Below are positions 9,817 through 16,704 of a DNA stretch of 25,670 nucleotides, piece by piece (positions within the stretch are counted from its first letter, which is position 1; the number at the start of each line of letters is the position of its first letter). Source of the stretch: an uncultured Dysgonomonas sp. (GTDB taxonomy: Bacteria; Bacteroidota; Bacteroidia; Bacteroidales; Dysgonomonadaceae); contig CALNCC010000177.1 of the NCBI GenBank assembly GCA_937875275.1, forward strand, positions 1-25,670, read 5' to 3'. The notes under the pieces are model-generated. The model saw only the letters and a program-made list of their open reading frames with translations. It searched no databases and was not told the DNA's origin. The position numbers and the translations under genes were made by a program.

Positions 9817-12072
9817 ATCATTTGCTTTTCTCTATCCATGACATGGCTTCGATATGAAGATAGCTACGATAGTTTCCATAGCAAGTCGGATAGGATATAT
9901 GCTATTATGAAAGGTGATAAAAAAGATGTATTCAACCTTTGGCCAACGATTAACCCTTATCTTACAAAGAACCTTAAAGCTCAATTTCCCGAAATAGAGG
10001 AGGCATGTACGGTTTCGCAAAGATGGACTCCAATAGAGTTGTCCGAGAAAGTTAAGGAGTTAAATATATTGACTGTAGATTCATCTTTCTGCCGGATATT
10101 TGACCTCTCTGTGCCGGATATTCAATTCCCCTATCACATCAATCATGGGCATGTATTTACGAATCGTGTAGCACCACAGCAAAATGTACCTGCCGCCATA
10201 ACACGAGAAACCGCAGAAAAACTGTTTGGAAAAGATGGAGCCTTAGGGAAAGACCTTCACATATCAGATGACTGGAATACTTATACTATTCAGAAAGAAA
10301 TAGATTCTTGGCCTTCAACTTCTATATTCCACTTCGACCTTATAGTGCCCTTAGATGCATATGAAATAGGATCTTCGTGCAAGGGATATCTGTTATTGAA
10401 AGAGGGGGTTGATGTTGAGGCATTCGAAGAGAAGTTGAAAAGTTATAAAGATAATTCGGATGAACTTTGCATTATTCCAATCAAATCATATCGGCACACT
10501 CTGCCCGATCAAGGGGTCGTACTGCAATACAAATACATAAAGATGTTTGCTGTGGTAGGTCTGCTTGTTGCTTGTTGCGCTTTGCTCAACTACTTGATTC
10601 TGTTTATAAGCCGTATCAAGATGAAAGAACGGGAATTTGCACTGCGTAAAGTAAACGGAGCAAGCAACATAAGTCTGCTGAAGCTTTTGTATACAGAGTT
10701 TATTATCACACTCTTTTGTTCCTTGGTGTTGTCATTCATTTTCACATGGTTGTCTATGCCGCAGCTCAAAGAATTTTCACATATAACGCTTGAGAATGCC
10801 GATATATACACTCAGATATTCACATTTTCACTCATTGTGTTTTTGTCCATCATATTGATAAGTATCGTTCCGATCTATTATTTTCAACAGCAATCTCTTT
10901 ATGCTATGATCCAACAGAATAAGAAGAGATCGGAGAACGGATTTTTCTACAAGGCTTGTGTCTGCCTGCAACTTATCATTTGTTTAGGATTTTTGTTTTG
11001 TGGGGTTATATTGATAAAACAGATACATTACCTGAAAACAAAAGATATCGGATTTGACAGGAGTCGCATAGCATGGGTCAACCCACAAATACATCAAATA
11101 AAAGTCTCATATGCCGACAAGATTGAAAAGTTGACAACGGTAGAAAGCGTATACCGATATGACTTTTTTATGTTTCTTCATTCAGAGTCGTATGATGTTG
11201 TCGATATTACAGAGTGGGACGGGCATCGGGCTGATGCACCCGTACAATTGACGCGGATGGCTTTTTCTCCCGGATATGCCGATTTTATGGGGATAAAAAT
11301 TGTAGAAGGCACAGGGTTTACAAAAGATGTTATAGATAAAACCGAATTTCTTGTAACGGAGTCGGCAATTAAAACATTTGGATGGGATGATCCGGTAGGA
11401 AAAACATTCGTCCTCCCAAATCTGAAACGAGATGGCTCGATACGAGCAAAGGTTGTCGGGGTAATAAAGGACATTTACTTCGGTAAACCTGAAGAAAAGA
11501 CGCATCCGGTAATAATAGAGCAATCTGATTATGAGTTATATTCATTCGCATATAAGTATGTTGAGGGAAGAAAGGAAGATTCAGAAGCGGCAATTACCAA
11601 ACTATTAGAAAAAGATTTTCCGGGAGAAGATATTCGGTTCACCTATATGGATGATATCTATAACGAATATCTCGAAACGGAGGAGATTCTGAATAAAGGA
11701 ATCATCTTTGTAACTACGGTTATTGTAATCATATCTATTTTCGGCGTTTACTCGATGGTGTCGCTTACCTGCACGCGCCGCCGCAAAGAGATAGCCATAA
11801 GGAAGGTTAACGGAGCTACCACGCAGCTCATATTCATCAACCTGTTGCGAGAGTACATGATGTTAGTCTGCATAGCCGCTTTGGTTGCATTTCCTGTGGG
11901 ATACAAGATCATGTCTGCTTGGTTGGAGAACTATGTCTTGCATACCGAAATCGCCGGGTGGATATATTTACTGATACTGATAGGCACATTAGCCATAACC
12001 ACGTTGACTGTATTCTCGCAAGTGTGGCGGGCAGCTAATCAGAATCCTGCTAAAATTCTTAAATCAGAATAA
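9727..12072 (+). CDS. FtsX/MacB-type ABC transporter permease (array member 5)
   Basis: This 781-residue permease is the last before the ATPase gene. TM1 lies at about 20-42. The periplasmic domain (about 45-268) has the motif ETAEKLFGKDGALGKDL (161-177). A TM at about 272-295 leads to the coupling motif REFALRKVNGA (302-312). The second half starts with a TM near 410-430 and ends with KEIAIRKVNGAT (about 687-698), two TM helices and the tail WRAANQNPAKILKSE. From base 11740 to the stop it aligns without gaps to member 4 (9384-9716), with about 22 mismatches, and the first 110 bases match exactly. Immediately upstream of that point the two genes differ. It lies 10 bases after member 4 and 37 bases before the ATPase gene. 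Confidence 0.9.
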   Translation: MIKHYFKIAFRNLWKYKQQNTISVLGLAVGIICFSLSMTWLRYEDSYDSFHSKSDRIYAIMKGDKKDVFNLWPTINPYLTKNLKAQFPEIEEACTVSQRWTPIELSEKVKELNILTVDSSFCRIFDLSVPDIQFPYHINHGHVFTNRVAPQQNVPAAITRETAEKLFGKDGALGKDLHISDDWNTYTIQKEIDSWPSTSIFHFDLIVPLDAYEIGSSCKGYLLLKEGVDVEAFEEKLKSYKDNSDELCIIPIKSYRHTLPDQGVVLQYKYIKMFAVVGLLVACCALLNYLILFISRIKMKEREFALRKVNGASNISLLKLLYTEFIITLFCSLVLSFIFTWLSMPQLKEFSHITLENADIYTQIFTFSLIVFLSIILISIVPIYYFQQQSLYAMIQQNKKRSENGFFYKACVCLQLIICLGFLFCGVILIKQIHYLKTKDIGFDRSRIAWVNPQIHQIKVSYADKIEKLTTVESVYRYDFFMFLHSESYDVVDITEWDGHRADAPVQLTRMAFSPGYADFMGIKIVEGTGFTKDVIDKTEFLVTESAIKTFGWDDPVGKTFVLPNLKRDGSIRAKVVGVIKDIYFGKPEEKTHPVIIEQSDYELYSFAYKYVEGRKEDSEAAITKLLEKDFPGEDIRFTYMDDIYNEYLETEEILNKGIIFVTTVIVIISIFGVYSMVSLTCTRRRKEIAIRKVNGATTQLIFINLLREYMMLVCIAALVAFPVGYKIMSAWLENYVLHTEIAGWIYLLILIGTLAITTLTVFSQVWRAANQNPAKILKSE
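11740..12072 (+). repeat. 333-bp 3'-end repeat, copy 2 (in permease 5)
   Basis: This is the partner of 9384-9716. The mismatches cluster toward the 3' end, especially around the codons for IDVW versus IAGW. The first 110 bases are perfect. That gradient fits a conversion tract whose most recent part is at the upstream end. Confidence 0.85.
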
Positions 12073-12109
12073 AACCAATAATAAATATTATTTTTTAAAT
12101 CGTACAATT

Positions 12110-12784
12110 ATGATCAAAACAGAAAATTTACAGAAAGTATTTCGTACCGAAGAGGTCGAAACATGGGCATTGAATGACATTAACCTCGAAATAAAAGAGG
12201 GAGAGTTTGCTGCAATTATGGGGCCATCGGGCTGTGGTAAGTCAACGTTACTGAATATTATCGGATTGTTAGATAATCCGACAGGCGGCAAATATACACT
12301 GAACGGAATAGATGTAAGCGCCTATTCCGAATCGCAGCGCACTAAATTACGCAAGGGCGTTATCGGTTTTGTATTCCAGAGCTTCAACCTTATCGAGGAA
12401 CTGAATGTGTATGAAAACATCGAGTTGCCATTGTTGTATATGGGCATTTCGGCATCGGAACGAAAAGAAAAAGTAAAGACCGTGATGGATCGTATGCAGA
12501 TAACTCATCGTGAAAAACATTTCCCTCAACAGCTATCGGGAGGACAGCAGCAACGTGTAGCTATTGCACGCGCCGTAGTTACCAACCCGAAACTGATACT
12601 TGCCGATGAGCCGACGGGCAACCTCGATTCTTCTAACGGCAATGAAGTAATGGAACTGCTGACCCAGTTGAACGAGCAGGGCACTACCATTGTTATGGTA
12701 ACTCACAGCCAGCACGATGCAGGATATGCGGGAAGAGTAATTAATTTGTTTGACGGACAATTGGTATCCGAAGCAGTCTTGTAA
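12110..12784 (+). CDS. ABC transporter ATP-binding protein (LolD/MacB type)
   Basis: This 224-residue cytoplasmic ATPase is the usual length for a LolD-like subunit. All nucleotide-binding motifs are intact: Walker A GPSGCGKST (38-46), Q-loop glutamine Q90 in FVFQSFNL, ABC signature LSGGQ (142-146), Walker B LILADE (162-167) with catalytic E167, D-loop NLD (171-173) and H-loop H199. The family works with FtsX-type permeases that move periplasmic or outer-leaflet substrates rather than importing solutes. It is the only ATPase visible for at least six permeases, so the natural inference is that its dimer serves all of them. The near-constant cytoplasmic ends of the permeases fit one shared ATPase. 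It starts 37 bases after permease 5, with no evident promoter in the gap, and is followed by a candidate terminator. A second ATPase upstream of the window cannot be excluded. Confidence 0.93.
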   Translation: MIKTENLQKVFRTEEVETWALNDINLEIKEGEFAAIMGPSGCGKSTLLNIIGLLDNPTGGKYTLNGIDVSAYSESQRTKLRKGVIGFVFQSFNLIEELNVYENIELPLLYMGISASERKEKVKTVMDRMQITHREKHFPQQLSGGQQQRVAIARAVVTNPKLILADEPTGNLDSSNGNEVMELLTQLNEQGTTIVMVTHSQHDAGYAGRVINLFDGQLVSEAVL

Positions 12785-12817
12785 CATCCAATCCGAAATT
12801 GTTAACCACCAGGAGGG

Positions 12818-12851
12818 AGGCTGTTCTGTAAAAAGTTCAGCCTTTCTTTTT
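12818..12851 (+). terminator. Candidate terminator of the permease/ATPase operon
   Basis: AGGCTG (12818-12823) can pair with CAGCCT (12838-12843), with two further inner pairs possible. TTCTTTTT follows. It lies 34 bases after the ATPase stop. The stem is short, so this is a moderate call. Confidence 0.5.
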
Positions 12852-12888
12852 GCCTCTAAATTTGAGCTTGATATCGAATGGCGGCACG

Positions 12889-12919
12889 AAAAAAGAGGCA
12901 TCTCAATTTGAGACACCTC
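12889..12919 (-). terminator. Rho-independent terminator of the GH92/EEP operon
   Basis: On the - strand, a hairpin formed by GAGG..TCTCAA and TTGAGA..CCTC (12895-12919, two central mismatches) is followed by a run of six T (12894-12889). It lies 32 bases beyond the stop of the minus-strand EEP gene. Together with the + strand hairpin at 12818 it separates two convergent operons. Confidence 0.7.
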
Positions 12920-12950
12920 CGATGTAAAGATAAGAAAACGAATCGTTTCT

Positions 12951-13883
12951 TTATTTCTTCATTTTTTTCTTATTGAAGTTCAGTTCCACTTTTACCGGAA
13001 AATGGTCTGACGGAAGACGAGATACATAATTCATCAGAGAAACTTCTTTCGGGAAATCTCCTTTTTTTATCTTTTCTCCATCGTTAACCTGCATGCGGTA
13101 TGTGTCAGTCAATACGCCATATTTTTCAACCTCGAAAGCCGGAGATACAAATATATGATCTATACGACTGTCTGTTTTCAGATTCGAGTCATACGCATTG
13201 AATGTGCCTGTTTCTGCGTAGCGCAGTTTGGTAACCTCGTATGAATCATAGAACACTCCCGAATTAGCCAAGACACCATAACTCTCGTTAGTTTGGTCTA
13301 CGTTGAAGTCTCCTGTTAGTATTACGGGCTCATTACCACACATTTCTTTTATCTTAGCCAACACCAACTTTGCACTTTCGCTGCGTGCTACAACTCCGAC
13401 ATGATCCATGTGTAAGTTGAAGAAGTAAAACTTCAGCTTGCTGTTTTTGTCTTTAAACTCGGCCCAAGTGCAGATGCGCGGAAGTGCAGCATCCCATCCC
13501 TTGTTGGGGTGATCTGTTTGCTCAGACAACCAGAAGTGTCCCGATTTAAGCACTTTGAACCGGTCTCTTTTGTATAAGATAGGCGCATATTCGCCTTCGG
13601 TTTTGCCATCGTCACGTCCCACTCCCACAGAGTCAAATTCGGGTAGCCTTTCGAGCATATCATTCAACATAGAATGGAATACCTCTTGTGCTCCCACAAT
13701 TTCGAATCCGTGAAATTTGATGATATCCGTTACTACGGGGCATCTGTTTACCCATCCGTTTCCTTTTTCAGTATCGGACGAGTTTTGCTGACGTACATTG
13801 TACGATGCTACAGTAAGCTTCTGTGCCTGCATAGATAGTATGCAGACACAAAAGAATGATGCGATAAGAATAATCTTTTTCAT
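12951..13883 (-). CDS. Secreted endonuclease/exonuclease/phosphatase (EEP) family protein
   Basis: This 310-residue protein has a signal peptide of about 20 residues (cleavage near SMQA/QK) followed by a full EEP (DNase I-like) fold. The metal and catalytic residues appear in the expected order: N29 in ASYNVR, E67 in GAQEV, H158 in NLHMDH, D192 and N194 in TGDFNVD, D242 in RIDHIF, and the D293-H294 pair in PSDHFP. The family hydrolyses phosphodiesters or phosphomonoesters, with substrates ranging from DNA to inositol phosphates, sphingomyelin and sugar phosphates. Export and the position 8 bases after a GH92 mannosidase stop argue for an extracytoplasmic role in glycan or phosphate removal, not DNA repair. 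Removal of phosphate from phosphomannan-type glycans is one attractive possibility, but it is inference. Confidence 0.88.
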   Translation of the reverse strand: MKKIILIASFFCVCILSMQAQKLTVASYNVRQQNSSDTEKGNGWVNRCPVVTDIIKFHGFEIVGAQEVFHSMLNDMLERLPEFDSVGVGRDDGKTEGEYAPILYKRDRFKVLKSGHFWLSEQTDHPNKGWDAALPRICTWAEFKDKNSKLKFYFFNLHMDHVGVVARSESAKLVLAKIKEMCGNEPVILTGDFNVDQTNESYGVLANSGVFYDSYEVTKLRYAETGTFNAYDSNLKTDSRIDHIFVSPAFEVEKYGVLTDTYRMQVNDGEKIKKGDFPKEVSLMNYVSRLPSDHFPVKVELNFNKKKMKK

Positions 13884-13891
13884 CGTGTTTG

Positions 13892-16207
13892 TTATTTATT
13901 TTGTAATTCTTTGGAGAAAGAATAAGGAGCATCGCTCTCTGCTGTACCACGAGATTTGTTAGGGTTGGCTCCCATGTCGAAATTGATTGTTGCGCCATTC
14001 AACAAGTCTCCGTGTGTCAGATAGTTTTTCGTATATTCTTTTCCGTTCAAATACATTTTTTGGATATATCTGTTGTCTTTATTGTTGTTCTTAGAATTGA
14101 TAACAACTTTCTTACCATTTTCAAGATTAAGCGTCATCTTGTCGAACAATGGAGAACCGAGTACATACTCGTCTGTTCCCGGACATACAGTATAGAATCC
14201 CATCGCAGAGAAAGCATACCAAGCAGATGTTTGTCCGTTGTCTTCGTCTCCGCAATATCCGTCAGGGGTAGGGGTGTATAGTCTTTCCATGATCTCACGA
14301 GCCCAGTACTGAGCTTTCCATGGTTCTTTGGCATAGTTGTACATGTATACCATGTGCTGTATCGGCTGGTTGCCATGAGCATATTGTCCCATGTTCATCA
14401 CCTGCATTTCGCGCATTTCGTGGATTACGCCACGGCTGCGAAGTCCATCACGGCTCGGAAGGATAAATACCGAGTCCATAACCGTATTGAATTCTTTGTC
14501 TCCACCCATCAGATCGATAAGTCCTTGAGGGTCGTGGAATACACAGAAGCTCCAGTGCCAGCTGTTTCCTTCACAGAATGCTCCACTCCAGTCGGCAGGG
14601 TCGAAGTTAGGGTCGAATACGCCTTGGTCGTCGCGTCCACTCATTAGTTTGCGCTCAGCATTGTAAACGTTTTTGTAGTTCATCGCACGTTGAGCGTAGA
14701 TGTCTGTTTCGCTTGCCGGTTTTCCTAAGGCTTTACCCAATGCGTAGATAGTCCAGTCGTTATACGCATATTCTAATGTGCGGGCAGCATTTTGTCCTAC
14801 ACCTACATTGTTCGGCACATATCCGAATTTGTTGTAATGCTCAACTCCTACACGTCCCGATGCAGTTCTTTCTAAGTGATTGTTGGCTCCATGTTTCAAA
14901 GCTTCCCAAAGAGTTTCGATATCGTATCCTTTAAGTCCTTTGATATAGGCATCGGCAACTACTGATGCGGTGTTGTTCCCGATCATGATGTTACGGTGTC
15001 CCGGGCTTGCCCATTCAGGAAGGAATCCACTTTCTTTATATGCGTTCAGATATCCTTCTTGCATCTTCTCGTTCATCGAAGGGTACATCAGGTTCAGGAA
15101 TGGGAATAAGCAACGGAATGTGTCCCAAACGCCGGTGTCGGTAAACATATATCCCGGCAATACTTGCCCGTTGTATGGACTGTAGTGTACGGTTTGCCCG
15201 TTGGCATCTATTTCGTGGAATGTGCGCGGGAACAATACCGATCTATATAGGCATGAATAGAATGTACGTATATTGTCGATGTTTTCGTCTTCTACTACAA
15301 TTTTTCCAAGAACCTCGTTCCAGATGTCACGCCCTTTCTCTTTCACCTGATCGAAAGAATCATTGCCTAATTCTTTCAGATTCAGTTCAGCTTGTTCGGG
15401 GCTGATGAATGATGACGCTACACGGGCATGTACCACTTCTCCTTTTTTTGTTTGGAATCCGATAATAGCACCGGTGTGGTCTTCCTGAATTTCGAGAACA
15501 CCTTCTTTTATATCATTATTTGCAACTGTGGCTTGATATGTGAACGGTTTGTCGAACTGAACAACAAAATAATTCTTGAAATTTTCAGGTACACCTCCAC
15601 TATTTCTTGTTGTGTAACCAACGATTTTGTTTTCTCCGGGAATGATTTTCACCTGAGAACCTCTGTTGAATGCATCAACAACTACATACGATTGGTCTTC
15701 AGGGAATGTAAAGCGAAACATTGCAGCTCTTTCTGTTGGTGCAATTTCGGTTACCACATCATGGTCGGCAAGATACACTCTGTAATAATAGGGTGTAGAT
15801 ACTTCCGATTTGTGAGAAAACCAACTTGCTCGCTCGTTTTGATCAAAAACAGGCGACCCCGTTGTCGGCATCAGTGAGAATTGTCCATAATCGTTCATCC
15901 AAGGGCTTGGCTGGTGTGTTTGTTTAAATCCTTTGATTTTGTCGGCTGTGTATGTGTACATCCATCCATCACCCATATTGCCGGTCTGTGGAGACCAGAA
16001 ATTCATACCCCAAGGGCGGGCGATCACCGGATATGTGTTGCCGGTCGACAATTCGAATTTAGAGAGGGTTCCGGTAAGCGTGTTTACATAATCAACCGGA
16101 GCAAACTTGCCATTGCCTGTTTTAGAAGATCTCGATTGAGAGCAGGCAAATGTAAATAGACCTAAGCATAATAGGATGCCAAATCTTAAGGTTTTTTTTA
16201 ATTTCAT
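13892..16207 (-). CDS. GH92 family alpha-mannosidase, probable lipoprotein
   Basis: This 771-residue exo-alpha-mannosidase has the usual length for the family. A signal peptide ends in FTFAC, so C22 is a likely lipidation site; the box is relaxed. No acidic export motif follows the cysteine, so a periplasm-facing location is more likely than the cell surface. An N-terminal beta-sandwich (about 35-290) precedes an alpha/alpha barrel. Several GH92 landmarks can be recognised. E546 in CEGNSWHW is the likely general acid. D654 and D656 in GDEDNGQ include the likely base. H596-E597 in VIHEMRE, and W103 in SPWMNDYG, resemble the +1 subsite residues described for alpha-1,2-mannosidases. The spacings between these groups agree with my memory of the studied Bacteroides enzyme to within one residue. 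GH92 enzymes are calcium-dependent and inverting. Alpha-1,2 specificity is inferred. No SusC/SusD pair is visible, so this is not a complete utilization locus. Confidence 0.93.
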   Translation of the reverse strand: MKLKKTLRFGILLCLGLFTFACSQSRSSKTGNGKFAPVDYVNTLTGTLSKFELSTGNTYPVIARPWGMNFWSPQTGNMGDGWMYTYTADKIKGFKQTHQPSPWMNDYGQFSLMPTTGSPVFDQNERASWFSHKSEVSTPYYYRVYLADHDVVTEIAPTERAAMFRFTFPEDQSYVVVDAFNRGSQVKIIPGENKIVGYTTRNSGGVPENFKNYFVVQFDKPFTYQATVANNDIKEGVLEIQEDHTGAIIGFQTKKGEVVHARVASSFISPEQAELNLKELGNDSFDQVKEKGRDIWNEVLGKIVVEDENIDNIRTFYSCLYRSVLFPRTFHEIDANGQTVHYSPYNGQVLPGYMFTDTGVWDTFRCLFPFLNLMYPSMNEKMQEGYLNAYKESGFLPEWASPGHRNIMIGNNTASVVADAYIKGLKGYDIETLWEALKHGANNHLERTASGRVGVEHYNKFGYVPNNVGVGQNAARTLEYAYNDWTIYALGKALGKPASETDIYAQRAMNYKNVYNAERKLMSGRDDQGVFDPNFDPADWSGAFCEGNSWHWSFCVFHDPQGLIDLMGGDKEFNTVMDSVFILPSRDGLRSRGVIHEMREMQVMNMGQYAHGNQPIQHMVYMYNYAKEPWKAQYWAREIMERLYTPTPDGYCGDEDNGQTSAWYAFSAMGFYTVCPGTDEYVLGSPLFDKMTLNLENGKKVVINSKNNNKDNRYIQKMYLNGKEYTKNYLTHGDLLNGATINFDMGANPNKSRGTAESDAPYSFSKELQNK

Positions 16208-16295
16208 GACTTTTTTTTGTGTATGATAAATTTATTTATAATTTTATGGATAATTACGTTGTTCGATAGCATGTATACTGCTTCAGAGTCGTATA

Positions 16296-16325
16296 CAAAG
16301 TTAAAATAATTATATACATGTCCAA
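16296..16325 (-). promoter_or_regulatory. Bacteroidetes-type promoter for the GH92/EEP operon
   Basis: On the - strand, TTG (16325-16323), 19 bases, then TAACTTTG (16303-16296) matches the known Bacteroidetes -33/-7 pattern with the preferred spacing. Transcription would start near 16289 and leave a leader of about 80 bases. A GTATAC-N12-GTATAC inverted repeat (16273-16296) spans the predicted start and could be an operator. Confidence 0.7.
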
Positions 16326-16612
16326 CCTCCTGCATCTTCTATAAGGATGATGTGGGTGATTATGTATGAGTAAATGCAAATTAAATGAAATATTTTTATG
16401 TTAAATAACATAGGAAAACGGGTTCTGTCAATGTGTTTTGATGTTTTATTACTTTGTTTGTCTTGCATATGTGTAATGTGTTTATAAATAGCGTGTTTGG
16501 TGCTGTTGTGAATTTTGGGTCGAGCGTTGTTTTTTTGCAAAAAGAAGATTTTACTCATTTTACCTTTTTTAATAAATTCACTTTGATTTTTTTTTATTAA
16601 CAAGAAATAAAT

Positions 16613-16620
16613 TATTTTTG
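16613..16620 (+). promoter_or_regulatory. Possible -7 element for the T9SS-cargo operon
   Basis: TATTTTTG fits TAnnTTTG and would give a leader of about 78 bases. The nearest upstream TTTG (16582-16585) is 27 bases away rather than about 19, so only half of the promoter pattern is present. Confidence 0.35.
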
Positions 16621-16704
16621 GAGTATCTAAACATTGGAGTGTTATAGTGCGTAGTATATTAAAGAAAAAAAATATGTAGTAAGTATAATTAAAAAAATGA
16701 ATTT

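Larger units (their letters stand above)
16208..16704. other. AT-rich divergent intergenic region without a convincing gene
   Basis: These 497 bases separate the minus-strand GH92 operon from the plus-strand secreted-protein operon. They contain the GH92 promoter (16296-16325) and a possible -7 element for the rightward genes (16613-16620). A 97-codon minus-strand reading frame at 16310-16603 is of low complexity and lies over the promoter, so it was not accepted as a gene. Confidence 0.6.

Noticed and set aside
16310..16603. 97-codon minus-strand reading frame upstream of the GH92 gene
   Set aside because: Low-complexity, lysine/isoleucine-rich translation of AT-rich DNA that overlaps the GH92 promoter. 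No recognisable domain.
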